From NCBI RefSeq assembly GCF_964340395.1, contig NC_135555.1, forward strand, positions 2,750,001 to 2,812,000: a stretch of DNA of 62,000 bases, in the 5' to 3' direction. Within the stretch, counting starts at the first letter, position 1, and the number at the start of each line of letters is the position of its first letter. The DNA comes from Glandiceps talaboti (Eukaryota; Hemichordata; Enteropneusta; Spengelidae). The notes beneath the pieces are model-generated. The model was given only the letters and a program-made list of their open reading frames with translations, was not told the origin of the DNA and made no database searches. Both the position numbers and the translations under genes were made by a program. Below are positions 13,201-28,200 of this stretch, one piece after another.

Positions 13201-16200
13201 ACAGTATGTAACTTTGGGTGTATGATAATTATACACAGACTGTCTAACAGGTCATTGGTATGAACTTTGTCAAACAGAATTGCTTTCAAGTCATTAAAGT
13301 GCTGTACCGGTTTGTATCCAGAGGATGAAGTACACTTTATGTTTTATTGTAATTTATACAGGGATCTCAGGAAAGCATTACTTGATAAAAAAATAACTTT
13401 AACGCCAAACTTCAGTCATATGAACATATAAGATAAACTACAACATTTAATAATAAAATTTCCCATTGATACTGCAAACTTTTTACACGAGGCCTTTAAC
13501 GTAGGAAAACCTTTATTTACAATTAAAATGTATGTGATATTTATTTATTTATTTATTTATTTAATTTGATATCATTTGTGTCCTATAAGCCAGAGGCCTG
13601 GATGTGGCTCTTTTATTGTAAATTTTATTTGAGTATTGTATAATTTGATAAGTCCACATAGAACACCTTAATAAATAATAACATGATAACATAACATAAC
13701 ATAACATAAAATAACATGTATGTTGTATGTTGTATGGTCATCTTCTTCATCCTTAGGTCACTAATAAAAGCTTTAGTATACAATTTCAGTTAATATGCTA
13801 ATTAAATTGGTTGGTGTAATCGAACAATAGACCTGTTGCCGGTTCCAAGATGCATTGTGCGTCTTTCCATACAATGCCGTAGTATTGTGTACATGGCTGA
13901 GGGGTTTGCACGCGCTACTAAGGGAGATGGCTGTCACCTGACTGTACCCTGGGTTCACCTGTAAAATCCCTCTCTGTCATTGATGGTGTTTAGTCTTTGT
14001 TCTATAAAATCACTCAGAATCAAAGAGGTCAACATGTGTTTCCATCATTTCCTGATGAAAATGTTATTTCAAACGTAATATAGACAAAACAAGACTAAAT
14101 GTAACAACATAAGCGACATCATCTCGCGCAATGCATCTTGGAACCAGAAAATTGACTATGCATATTCTTTTATTCAGTAATATTCTGTAATATTTTTTGT
14201 CCATATGTCAATAATAATTTAAATATAAGAACAAGTTTTTTTTTGTATTTTGTGATTTTTATTTTGTACAGAGATTGATAATTACTCCTAAACTTTACAT
14301 TTTTAGATGTCCACATGTAATTGTTTCATATGTTGTGTCGTGATATGCCCAGAAAAATGATAGCTTCAAAAGATTGTACCTGACGAATAGTCAAATTAAA
14401 AAAATTCAGATTTTTTTCTTGAATAATTTAGACCTTGAGTCGGGTACCATGACAATATGAATGTACTGATCACCTCACTCTGCCAAACATTTTGAACTTG
14501 AAATTTATGATATTAACTCGCGTAGCGGCTCAAAAACTAGTACGCATGCACGTCTTATATACTATGCAATTTTTTTTTTGGTGGTTTTACTCAAGGATGC
14601 ATTGCGGCGCAATGACTACGCATGCGCATTCTATATACTATGCACATTCTCCATATGGAGGGCGCTATCTACAATATCATTGTGAGGCAGCCGGTCACAA
14701 ATGAATCTACCCTTCGCGAGCTTATGGGACTTGCCTAGTTATGATATTATGTGTTATGGCATGATTGGTATGTTACTGACTTGGTAGTTTACCTAGTTGT
14801 GGAACACCACTACAGAAAATAAAGGCATTTTCATAAACTTTTGGTTCTGGTGAGTAATTTCATGATTTCCTGCACTTGGAGCCAAAAGATTGCTGTAAAC
14901 ATAGATTATGAAGGACAAACATAACTGTAAGCACGTACAATATCTATGAATTTAAATCAGGCTTGGAAAATAATAATCAACCATTCCCTTTATTCATACA
15001 TTTGAAAAATAAGAAAGATATTGTTAGAAATCTGTTAAATATGGCCTTCAGTATGATTTTGATTACTTTTTGTCGGTCAATTAATCATTTATGGTTTGTA
15101 GTTCTCAAATAAAATGATTACTAGGAATCAGGGTCTTGTTTCATTCTCTAAATCTTTCTATCTCATGACATTTTAAATTTATTTACTCGATAGTCTGCAA
15201 AATGGAGTTTTCTTCTACTGAGCTGTATTGCCAAGAGGATGAGTGAATTTTTCAAGGGAAAAGGTGTTGACATTTAATAGCGTTCCCCTGGGGATCAGAA
15301 TATCCAATCACTATATGTACGGAGATTTGAAGAAAACGTCGAAAATAGTTTGCATTTTTGATCATCCAAGAATATTTCTTTAAATTGTGGGATTTTCAGG
15401 CTTGGATGTTAAAATGGTAGTCATTTAAAAATATTTTTTATGGCAATTAAAAATTAGATAATATTTTATTGTACTCTTTTAATATTTGATACATAATTGT
15501 AGTCGGAGAAAATTTATGCTGTTTTGGTCAAAAATGACAGAAATTCACAAAAACCTGAGTTTGGTACATCGGTCATGCTGAAAGACAATCATCCTCAATG
15601 TCATCCCCATTATTTCTTAGATCAACAGGATATTTTAGCTATATTTGACAGTAGTTCAACTTTAAGCGTGCTTGAAAACTGTGTTGCACAGCACAGATAC
15701 TTTGTCCAGAGTTTACAAATCTCATACAGTTGTTCATTGTGCCATAAATTCTGACAAACCTGCAGGGAAAATTTGGTCTATAAAACATTCCTTATGACAA
15801 AAAAAGAAAGATATTTTTTCACTTTGTTTTGGTAAAACATGAGATGACAACTTATATTCATTTCATTCATATCCAACAAGTTGTTTCCTGGGTGTCCATG
15901 ATATTTCATTAATCTTCTTACACAGCACATCATCTGAAAACTGTTACTCTCATTAGCATATTTCATCTCTGTATATATTGGACCTAACCTAGGGCATGAA
16001 ACTCATAAAACTAAGGTCAGATTTCCCATATTTGGGCAGTATTTCCCATATTTGGGCAGTATTTCCCATATTTGGGCAGTATTTCCCATATTTGGGCAGT
16101 ATTTAAAATGATTTATCATACCTTATGGCATGGAAAAATTACGAAAACACTACCTTTTCCTTTATATTCCTAAATCTACGGATATAGTTTGTAGAAATTC

Positions 16201-19200
16201 AAGGTAAAAAAATTCATAAATTTTAAAATTTATTAATATCAAAACTGGAATATGAATATTGCAAGACTGTTCTTTTCTACAGTATTATATAAATATACAA
16301 TAAATACAATCTGTATGAATTATGACAAAATAAATCCATTTTTAAAATATTCACTCATGTTTCTTGAAAAAACGAAGCGATATTAATTTGTTCGTCTGTG
16401 AGTACCTGAATACACAATTATTTAAAGCTGTACAGGCTCCAAGTATACTCCATTTTTTGAAATTGTTTTGTTAGATGTAAATTACTTTTCACTATTGTAC
16501 ACCCTGAGATGTATTGCATCATCAATATGTCAACTTGTGTATGTACACATACCCAGGTAACGACACATAATCAGTGCCGCCATCGACCAAGATCAGGTCG
16601 TTGAGTTTGCTCATAAAATGTAATCATTCACAAGACTAGACTCTCTCACAGTCCTCGGAACTTCGCTTTACTAAAATCGACGCTAAATGAATTATTTTGT
16701 ATGTACCGATACCATCTACATAACGTACTCCATCGTACTCGAACAACCTTGTACTGTGCGCCCTCATCGACCACATAGAGATATATGTTCGTTGACGTGT
16801 GACTGCGACGCTCCGTGTTATCGCGAAGTCCGAGGGGCTTCGCGATAACACGGAGCGTCGCAGTCACACGTCAACGAATGGTTATCTCTATCATGGTCGA
16901 TGAGGGCGCACAGTACAAGGATATTCGAGTACGGTTAATTAGCTGGCATCGGTACATACAAAATAATTCGTTTAGCTTTAATTTTAGTAAAGCGAAGCTC
17001 CGAGGGCTGTAAGAGAGTCTATCACAAGACATACTGTGAAATAATACAAGACAAATTGCTGTGACTGAAACTGTATGAACTACGTCTAGCTTGTGCCTCG
17101 ATATTGCAAATTTAAAGATCACTGCCATATATAGGTACAGAGGCAAATCAAACTAACATGTCAACAGATTCAAAACTAAGCTTGATTTAAAACTGTACAC
17201 TACCTACATATAATACGTCTGACCACTATTAAACTTACAAGTACAATGTCTTTTTGTGCAAGCTATTAAGTAATTTTCAGCGCATATGTCCTTGGTTGCT
17301 TAGTGAAAAAAATCTCTCAGTTGCAGCCATTATATATTTAATACTTGAAAAGAACACTTTCATTACATTCAAAAAAAAAGAAAACAAAATGCAGCCATGG
17401 AGTTGGCCTCTTAAATCAAAATCAGTGTAGCATGAAATCCTGAAATGATGTTTAGGTGATAACAAGATTGAAATCTGTGATTTGTATGCAAAAATTTACC
17501 AACTAAAATAAATCCATTTGTGATCTATGTTACACTATGAATTAGAAATGGGAGAGATAAGCCTTTAAAATTACATCAGTATATCACTGCTTAAAATATG
17601 CCATTTTCTTGGTTGATTGCAACCATGTTTAAAATATGACATTCTGAGTTGATTGCAACCAAGTATGTTTAAAATATGACATTCTGAGTTGATTGCAACC
17701 AAGTATGTTTGAAATATGACATTTTCTGAGTTGATTGCAACCAAGTATATTTAAAATATGACATTCTGAGTTGATTGCAACCAAGTATGTTTAAAATATG
17801 ACATTCTGAGTTGATTGCAACCAAGTATGTTTAAAATATGACATTCTGAGTTGATTGCAACCAAGTATGTTTAAAATATGCCATTTTCTGAGTTGATTGC
17901 AACCAAGTATGTTTAAAATATGACATTCTGAGTTGATTGCAACCAAGTATGTTTAAAATATGACATTTTCTGAGTTGATTGCAACCAAGTATGATTGAAA
18001 TATGACATATTCTGAGTTGATTGCAACCAAGTATGTTTAAAATATGCCATTTTCTTGGTTGATTGCAACCAAGTATGTTTTAAATATGACATATTCTGAG
18101 TTGATTGCAACCAAGTAGGTTGTGATATAAACTTTGTATCTCATGCTATGACAGCATTTTTCACAGAAAGACATCTTGCCATTAATCATTATTTTTATTC
18201 CAATATTTGAAGAGAAATTATGTTACCTAGCAATTTTTTTTATATGTATTTAAGCTATGTTTCATGTCACAGTTCCTGTGTATGTTTCTTTTCTCCAAGA
18301 ACAGGTTGTTGCTTTTAGTTCTGTTGAAATTTCTGTCTTTCATAGAATTTCTTGATTACACTGTTTTTCCTTCATTCAAGTAACAATCTATATACTGCAT
18401 AAATAGATACAGCCAGTGATGTTGCCTTTGGCAAGCTAAAAAGGGCAAAATGCAGAAAAGGGAAGCTGTTAATATTCTATGCTGCAATACCTTATCATTG
18501 CCTTGACTTGCCTGCATCACTGTTACCATGGAAACAGATGGCACCCATAATTCTTAACAACTGTGTGGGTGGATGTTTGCATTGTGGGAATGTTAGGATT
18601 TTGTGTTTCCATTACGTTAGTCATGGAATGGCTTAAAAAAGTCTGGCAGAAGATGACCCCATCTTTTGTGTGAATTGTGACCTTTCTTGGAAAATAATTC
18701 ATGTTATTATTTGGTGACATCCTTTGATACAACAGTCACTTAAACACTTAACTGTTAACTTACAAGAAATAAATTGTCCAGTGTCTGATTTATAAATATA
18801 TGAAAATATATATGAAAATATATTCAATGGTTGGTGACTAAAAATCAATATAGAATATAAGTAATTTTTAATCTTTTTCAAAAGATATAGAAGTAATTTT
18901 TGTTGTTGTCTTCTTTATTTTTGTCTATCAGTTATTTTGAAATTTAAGAATTATGTAAACCAGGTATTGATCACTGTACAAATAAATAGAGATGCAGTTA
19001 TGCAGCTAAAACTTGATATGAAATATTACTAAAAATTCATTTCTTATTAAAAAGCAATTTCTGTTTGAATGGATGAAAAGGATTGTAGTATAGATTGAAT
19101 TATTTTAAGTTAGAATTTAACAATTTGTCTTCAGAAGACTGGCAAACTACAATGAAGGTCAGTGCAAGGTCAAATGTGTGGGTGGAATTTCCATAAGAAA

Positions 19201-22200
19201 TTTATATCTTCCATAATTAATTCCGGAGTTGATACAAAAGAAGGCGTCAGTTGATTTGAATGGAATATAGTATTGTTCAGGGCTGTTGGCCTTGCATCAA
19301 CAGATTTGAATGGAACATAATATCGTTCATGTCTGTTGGTCTTGCATCAGCAGATTTGAATGGAACATAGTATCGTTCATGTATGTTGGTCTTGCATCAA
19401 CAGATTTGAATGGAACATAGTATCGTTCATGTCTGTTGGTCTTGCATCAACAGATTTGAATGGAACATAGTATCGTTCAGGTCTGTTGGTCTTGCATCAA
19501 CAGATTTGAATGGAACATAGTATCGTTCAGGGCTGTTGGTCTTGCATCAGTAGATTTGAATGGAACATAGTATCGTTCAGGTCTGTTGGTATTGTATTAG
19601 TAGATTTGAATGGAATAGAATATCATCTGTATTTGCTGGTCTCTTACAGTTCATCTATCACTGAAATCAGAATCAAACTTCAATCATAAAAATATTTTGA
19701 TTTTATGATTGTCTTGCAAAACATACACATAATACAAATATTTCATATTTCAAGTGGAGATGGTTAAGAAGTATAATTTTGTCAAACTTGTGTGTTTCAT
19801 TACACACATGATAAATTTAAAGAAATCAAAGAGGCAATTTCACTAGCACTATTTTTACCCAAATAATAACACTGTGATATTGCATGCATCATTATTTTTT
19901 TCTGAAACAACAGAAAAAGTTGAGGGTCACCATAGAATAATTAGATATAACCAGGTAGGTCCCTGTCACATGGTGAACCAGGTATCTGGACTATACCATT
20001 GGAAAGGGGGGGGGTCTTTATCATCAATTAGTTTTGTTGGAAAGAACAAAATTATGAGACTATGAATGGGAAAAGGGAATTAAAATTGAAAATTAACTAA
20101 AGTATTAAAAATTAGACGTTATTATGAGAGAGAAATAGCATTATTTCAGTTGAGCAAAAATGTTTTTAAAAAAAAAAAAAGTTATCCTACCATATAAAAT
20201 GATTGTTACAACCTTCCACCTATGTACAACAGTCTACTGTCAGGTGATTCCACTGGCATGGGGGGGGGGGGGGAAATGGGTGGGTGGGGGGTTTACTTGA
20301 CCAGATGGATTATTGTCATTACAATGAAGATGTTTGAGAAACTCAGACAAAAGCTATGCGGTCACTTAATGCCAGACTTCAAAAAAGGTAACTTTATTCC
20401 AAATAAATGAATGTTATTGTTAGTTGTAGCTACAGGTAATTTTCTGCCTGCAGACAACAGTTAGAACAGTTTTGGTTTGTAGGAGGTAAGCAGGAAAATC
20501 CTACCCATGTTCCCCTGTTTTTGTCACTGGGTCCCTTTAAAATCATGGTCTACCACCTGAGAGACAATATAAATTTCATTGGTAAAAACTTCAGATTCCT
20601 CACCAGTTATAAAACTGCACTAGCAGCAACTGAAACATTTTCTGTTTTGTTACATGTCATGATTGCGTGAATATTGTACATTCTGAATTGTATTGAATCA
20701 CCTGTAGCATATCAGTGTATACACACATAATATGGAACAATAAATCTACCAGGTAATATTTAAATTGATTTTTAAGTACAAGATGACAATATCTACCTGT
20801 TACTTTACTACATGTAGATAAAATAGACCTCTAATTAACATGTACAATAGGACAGTACAAATGATAGATACTTTGGAATGGTAAATTGGAAACGAATTTG
20901 ACATTTCGATCCGTCTACTACAGACCTTGATCACGCAATAATTTAATTATTCAGCATTCATGTTTCTTCCTGAACTGGCAGAATAATATTTACAATGTCT
21001 AATTTTAATAATTTTCAGTAACTATACATGTAATTATTGGTTGTCAGATCGACATTATCCTGGAATTACAGCTTGTGCACATTTTTTAACTTTCAGATTC
21101 CATCTTTTGCTACTATGCATTATTCTAAAACAAATACATTGGTCTTACAGTTGTTTTCAATGAAATATAACTTGTTCACTGTGTCTTTGGTAAGAGGGAA
21201 ATGACACAGTGAAGCCATCCATAGCAAGCAAGTACTCAGATGTCATCAAATGAATCAATGTCCACCTCACTCCTTTTTTGAAAAGTATCATTCGTAGAGT
21301 AATTTGTATATTTATGATTTATTATCAAGCAGGAAGAATAAACACTTGAAAAATGACTTTTCCTGGAACTGTTATCACTATGTGTACATCCATAGATCTC
21401 AAGTAGTATTCCGTTTAAATTTTGTGCATTCTTGTTGTTCAACTCCAAACCGTTGTCTTCTTTTTTCACCTCAGGAATATACTTTTTGTAAAACTAGATG
21501 TATTATTGACATGGCAATAACTGTGATGAATTTGTGTCTCACTACAAAATTATATTTGTTATACAAGGTAGACTAGCAATTTGAAATATTCGTTGTACTT
21601 TTTTCTTTCAATTTTAGTGGCATGAATTTTTATGATCTGATGGTAAGACAAGGTGCTATTGATAACCCTCCTAAGACACCTCTTGTACTTGGCTTTGAGT
21701 GTTCTGGTGAAGTTGAAGCTATTGGAGAAGGAGTCACTGATTTTCAGGTAAAATATGGTCTGCAATCCATGTCATATTAATTGTTCTGTGCCATGTATAC
21801 TGGAGGACAAAACAGCATGGATTTCAGGCTAATTTAATTTGTACAAACAAACAAACAAACAAGGTCAACTTGGATTGATAGTTTTAAATTTGAAACGAGC
21901 AACATATTGTTGTTCATATTGTTATTCAGCATTTAAAAAATGTGAGTTTGAAACTAGCATCAGATTATTATTGAGAATTACATTCAAGTTTGAGACTAGG
22001 AAACTAGTCTGATTGTTATTTAGACCATATACAAAGTTTGAAGCTGGCCACAGATTGCTATTATGAAAGTTTGAAACCAGCCCCAGATTGTGATTCAGTA
22101 AAGAAATTTGAAAGTATCAATAGCAGTCTAAATCAAATACAAAATGTATCATTCACAATTTGTTTCCATTTCAAAATCAATTTCCTTCTGTCATTTTGAA

Positions 22201-25200
22201 AATTATATGACAGTCCAAGTGCAGTGAAGCATTTCAAATTGTAGTAAATTTGTGCGAATCCAAATCTAATTTTCAGTTTGTACAAATGACAAATATCTGG
22301 TTAAGATTCATTGAATGTGTAAAACCTTGTCTCAGTCAATTTTCATTTTCTTTTTGTAGATACATCCAATTATAATGCTGTGCTATATTTACATGTATTT
22401 CTATTAATTTGGATCCATGTGTATAAAAGACACAAGAAATAAACCACTAATGATTTGATATTTTTAAAAGTCCAATTGCTCTGTACAATTTTAGGTATTT
22501 ACATTTATTTCAGACATGGTGACTACATTTTCATGTTTTTTATATCGTATCTATTCCAAGTTATAATGATGATGTATACTGACTGCATGTTTGCATTAAT
22601 GGGAAATACAACCTTTACTGGTACTATTTTCAAGAAAACTCCTACCCATTTTCAGTTAAAATAAAAAATAAATAAATAAAAAAATAAAGTGAAATTTTTC
22701 AAAAAAATATCAGGGGTCGCCATACAAATTTTTGAAATGAGGTCAAAATGTTATTTTGAAATCCAATATGGCTGCTGAATACTGTGATAACTCTATGGGA
22801 AAATACAAGATTGTTGGTTTGCTTGAAAACAAGACAGTGAATATCCAAATATCTTTTACTGTTGCGAAAGATCCAGGCTTCCATACGGCAAAGTTTGGAA
22901 ATATATTAAGAAATTTGAAATTTGTCCCCAAGGAATATTCTACCTTAACCAAATCTCATTTTGTTAATTTGCATAGAAATGTTTTACCAATGGAATAGTC
23001 AGCTTAGGAAGTTTGTAGATGGACAAGAAATATGTAATCTGTATAATCCATGACAGACTAACCTTTCTACTTTCCAGACATTTACGATTTAAAAATAGTG
23101 GCATCATCACTTGCCCGGAATTCATGCTGTTACATACAGAAGGATAGTATGAGTTAAAATTACGTTGAATAGTTCCTGTTTTAGGCTTGAACTCTTCTTG
23201 TACCCATGTATTATACAAACACATTCTCTATCTGTCAGAAGTCAGATATGTGACTCGTTACAGTACATGTAAATATTAAATCAGGATAGAAATGTAGAGT
23301 TCAAATGAAATCGGTTTATCCAAAGTGCACTTTCATGTGAATTTACTAATCTCAGGAGATGAAGATCGATAGACCCTAACCTCCCCTACATCGCAGTACA
23401 ACATAATGAAGCCGGACTGAGAGTGAAACAAGGGTAGTAGAATGTACATGCTGAGTGTAAATTTGCATGGACGGATTAAGTTGCATGTTCTCTTTCAACA
23501 TTTCATATGAAACCCAATAGACAAAGAAATCATGGTTTCCAGCGATCTGTCTATTTTTGAAATCACTCAGAAGAACTAGTTCATAAAAGATGGTGTACAT
23601 ACATATTTTACTATGCAGCTACTCTCAGGACTTCACAATCTCATTGGAAACTACATTTTATGCATGAAAGCAACTGACATACCTACTTCAGAATGTGTAG
23701 AGAGTTTGTTTGTTGGAAAGCCTTGCGGGTACCAGTTATGAAATGGCTGATTTGTCTTACACAATGACATAGATTGGACTATGATTTTCATTATTCCATG
23801 ACAACCATTCTCACCTAATCATGCATATTTAACCTTAGGCATAACAAAAAAAATTGTGTGGTTCTGATTATGCTCAATTTTAGAATAGGTGGGGTAGGTA
23901 GATTTTTTATTTTTTATTTTTTTTTCATATGTGTCTTGTTCAGGTAGTTATGTTTTCTGTTGTTTTCCATATGGTCTCTGTGTTATTGGTTTCTTCTCAT
24001 CAGATGTACAGCCATTACAGATTGGAAGAACAGTTTTATATTGTCTTTTAAGTTGATGTCAGTTTCCGCTTCCACTATTTCTTGCAAGACTTCACAATTT
24101 TCGCAATTTATTAATTTTTTTTCAAATATGTTCAAAAAAGTTTAGGGTCTACGTGAAAAACAAAGTGGGGTCGGGTAACCGGAACCAAACAATTGTTTTT
24201 TCTAGGCCTTACCAATTTGTTCATCTGATATTAAAATGTCTCAATTGACCAATAGTTCCAATTGCTAATCTTGTAGACTAAATGTGAACACTTTATTAAA
24301 GTTACAGTCAATTGCACAATCTATAACAAAGTTTTGACATTTACTCAATGAACAGAACAGTAGAATGTGCCTCGGGGACAGATTTGTCTGAAAATCAAAT
24401 TTCTATAATTCTCTCCAAACTTTGCCATATGAAAGCTTGTTCTTAGTTCTTTGGAAAAAATAGAAGAACTTAGGGGGTCTCTTGTTTTCAATAATAATAA
24501 TAATTTATTTAATAATAATAATTTATTTACTCTGCGACCCCTTTCAATGGGAGTATGAGAGATAGTTAAAATATACACATCAAAAAATACAAATCAAAAA
24601 GTACTTTCAAAAAACAACTGATATATACAGAAGTGACAGACAGAAAACATGTACATTATACACAAGTGGGAAAAGAATGCTTACACAAAAAGAAAAATTG
24701 AGAAAATAAAACCAAAAAACATGCATAACAAAGGCAAAAGTCAGTTACCTGGCAGATGAAAGAGACTACATGTATATATATAAAGATTACTCAAATTTTG
24801 TCATAATGATTTTAGCAAATTTAGCAAGTGTTTCGGTGTAATATTTACAGTTAAGTAACTCTTCAAATTTTAGTGTATTTGGCTTCGTGTAATAATAACT
24901 CTTGATAAATTTATGTCTAAATTCTTTAAAAGCAGGGCAAACAAGGATGTAATGGTATTCATCGCCTAATTCAAAGAAATTGACAATCTGTTGTTATTAG
25001 TATTTGGCAGCCATATTGGATTCTAAAATGACTAACTTTTGATATCATTTAGATTGCTATTTCAACAATTTGTATGGTGACCCTGCATTTTTTTTCTTGA
25101 TTTTAACTGAGTATGGATTGGACATTTCTTGAACAAAGGAACAACAAAAGTTTAAAAGAATTTATTTCTAAAGTGTCCTTTATGTTAATGCTGACAGTTG

Positions 25201-28200
25201 TATTGCTCTCAATTTGGGGAGCGTTTTTACAAAACCAATGTATAAAATGGTGTTTGAATTGTTTTGATAGATATTGTTCGGCATTGATCCACAATTATTT
25301 CCAATATGTTTACACATAATTACATAAAATATTAAAGCAACACATTTTACTTTATGAATTTATCTGAGACTAACACCAAAAATTATTTTAAAAATTACAG
25401 CATTTTCAGAATACATGATTATGACTAAAAATTTATGAAATATTGATAAATTCAAAATGAAATTATATTTTTTCACCATTCCCTATACATGTACTAGATT
25501 GGCAACAATGTCATTGCTATTACCAACTATGGGGCTTGGTCTGAACTTGTTACCGTGGCTACCAAACAATGCTTCCACATGCCTGATGGGATGAGTTTTG
25601 ATGATGCTGCAGCCCTTCCAATTAGTTACGCTACTGCCCACATCTTACTCTATGAAATTGGTAATCTAAAGAAGGGAAAGTCTCTTCTGGTGCATTCAGC
25701 AGGGGGAGCAGTGGTAAGTGATAGAATAGCTTCTTCCTCAGACTGCACAAGAAGAAATAACAAGCTTCAAGTCATGTTTAATACACACTGCCTGTATTAG
25801 AATCTCACAGCCTCATTAGTGGGTAGTTTTAAATAATTATTAAGGACTATATTTGACTTGCATTATTTGCAAATGGTCAAACTGATATATTAAGACAATT
25901 AAGCAAAAGTAGATAGACAGTGAGCGAGTCTAAGCTTGCATTTTAACGTTTTAGTAGTCTGCTTTAGCTTAGCTCTGTCTAGCACAAATTTGATGTTTGA
26001 TGAGATTCTGCTTGTTGACATGAAATTTGCATAAATGTCATGAAAATAATGACCAATCGGGAATGAAGTCATTATTTGTGGCATACATCTAAATTTCACC
26101 TTCCTGTCATATACCTATATCTAAGAGCAGAACTCCAAGCAGGTCTTATCAAATCCCATTATACATATCCTAAACTTTGAAAAAGTGGAACAAAAAAATG
26201 TGAAATCACAAATTACAGTATGCCTGTAATGTCACAGGTAGGTAACACTGTGTCATTTGGGTGATTCCAGTACATTCATCTTGGTGTACGTGTATAGCAA
26301 TATAAATTTCTTTTCAGATTTTTTTAAATTGTGTAATTTTCACCAAAAAAACATGTAATTCCACACATCCTCTGTTTGTATCATTTGTGTTTTGAACAAG
26401 TGTGATTTTGCCATGTAAATAATAATTTACTTATTTCTATATTCCTTCATGCCAAGTTTCATGTTCTTTTCCTGCACATGTTGTAGCTAACTATGTTCAG
26501 GGCTGTCGAGTGTCACCTGACAGTGACCATACATGATCAGTGACGATTTTGTTAGCATTATTTTGCATATGAAACAAATCGACAAAAATCTTTCAGTCTG
26601 GACAACATAGCATGGAAAAGTTGTGTTATAGGATTTGACACATTCATCCACATTACAGGGCCTACCAAGATGGAGATGTTACATTCATCCACATTACAGG
26701 GCCTACCAAGATGGAGATGTGTGGCAAAATATGTCATAGCTTGTTAACCAATCAAATCGCGCATATCATGCATATAATAATACTGAATTTATACACTTAC
26801 ACAACATGAAAAAATTTTATGATTACAGTCAAATGAGGCAAGATTGTGGCTTTTACCAAGAATATATTTTCAAATCAATATTTTTACAATCTAAATTAGA
26901 AGTTCCAGTAAGATTTTCTGTACAAACATTACTTTTGATTTTGACATTGATAACAGTATTTGACTCGTTCAGAAAAATCTATTTTCATTTTTCTACAAAA
27001 TCACTTTGAAATAGTAATTTTGAAGAGATATCATGAAGCAGGAATATTAACCAAAGAGCAACAATATTTTTTTCAGGTTAATGAACATGGAATTTTTTAT
27101 GATTTTTTTAAATTTTATATTTGTCTAAGACTTGAACAGTCATTAGTTTTAGTTTGCATATATCATTATAACCAGTCTTTAGTGGTATTTACATCAACAG
27201 AAAGTGCTGGTTGTAAAGAAATATTTAGAGTTTTGTGAAGACCATTTGACATTTTAGCTTTGTATAGTGTTACTGCTTACACTGTAATTTGATATCAGGA
27301 ACTGAGAAAATTCATTTGTAAAACATGAAAGAAGACTTAGAATCTATTTCATACCTACTTCATTCATGCATCAATCTCCTTGGTGAGAAAATGTATCTGT
27401 GTGTCTGAAAAAAAATTGCTCTTTCAGTTCATTAAAGGAGCTAATCATGTGCAACTATAGACTTCTGACCTTCTGTATTTGTACTTTTTGTTTGAATTCT
27501 TAGGGATGTGCCGTTGCTCAGTTGAGTAAGCTATTAGAAGACATAACATTGTTTGGTACGGCATCAGCTCACAAACATGAAGCCTTGAAGGACAACTGGC
27601 AACATTTAATTGATCGCAGTCAACAAGACTATCACCAGGAAGTGAAAAAGTAAGTCAAAAAAAGAACAAAAAAATACAACGTAGTGATTCCATGTTGCCT
27701 AGGCAACTGAATCTCTCAAGTTTCATAAACATGACGCCTTGAAGGACATGTCTGGCAACATAATTAGTTGATCTTAGAAAGTCAAAAAGTAAGTTTAAAA
27801 TAACACAAATATAATTTGGTGACTCTAGCTCTACATTACCTAGGCAACCAAATTTCTCAAATTTCATGTCAAACTGATACTAACATCAATAATGTATCAG
27901 AGAATATGCCACAATTTCAAAGAAAAGGTCTTGCAAATACCAAAAAGTAAAAAAGTAGCATTTCCCAACTGTATTATATATTACAAAAATTTTCTTACAC
28001 TCTAAATTTATATAATTTAATTTTCTTCATCATGATATAATACCATATTTTAGCAACTAAAGGTTATTCTGAAAGGAAGACAATAAAAATAGATATTTGT
28101 GTTTTGATACTTCCTGTTAACAAAAAACATCATTGATCAGAAAGATTCATCAAAGTTTATCAACACAATCTTTTCACTACCATGGATGTTTTCTTTATTC

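Larger units (their letters stand above)
3172..21617 (+). other. VAT1L: VAT1L intron 1 (18.4 kb), repeat-filled
   Basis: Bounded by gtaaga at 3172 and attttag at 21611-21617. No conserved coding exon was recognised on either strand. The content is AT-rich DNA with tandem repeats, several MITE-like inverted-repeat elements and dispersed repeats, listed separately. Stretches with nothing recognisable include about 3180-4410, 4830-6250, 7470-9430, 9650-10880, 14710-16010, 18130-19240 and 20880-21600. First introns of this size often carry enhancers, but none can be named here. Confidence 0.85.
21748..25497 (+). other. VAT1L: VAT1L intron 2 (3.75 kb)
   Basis: Holds a degenerate ~60-bp tandem array (21880-22130), two family A repeats, a PIF/Harbinger-like MITE and a nested retrotransposon fragment, each listed separately. 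Nothing is recognised in 22130-22680, 22990-23830 or 25100-25490. Confidence 0.85.

Noticed and set aside
16646-17012. Near-identical frames on opposite strands (LSRSP..FAITRSVAVTRQR)
   Set aside because: Produced by the palindrome of a non-coding MITE.
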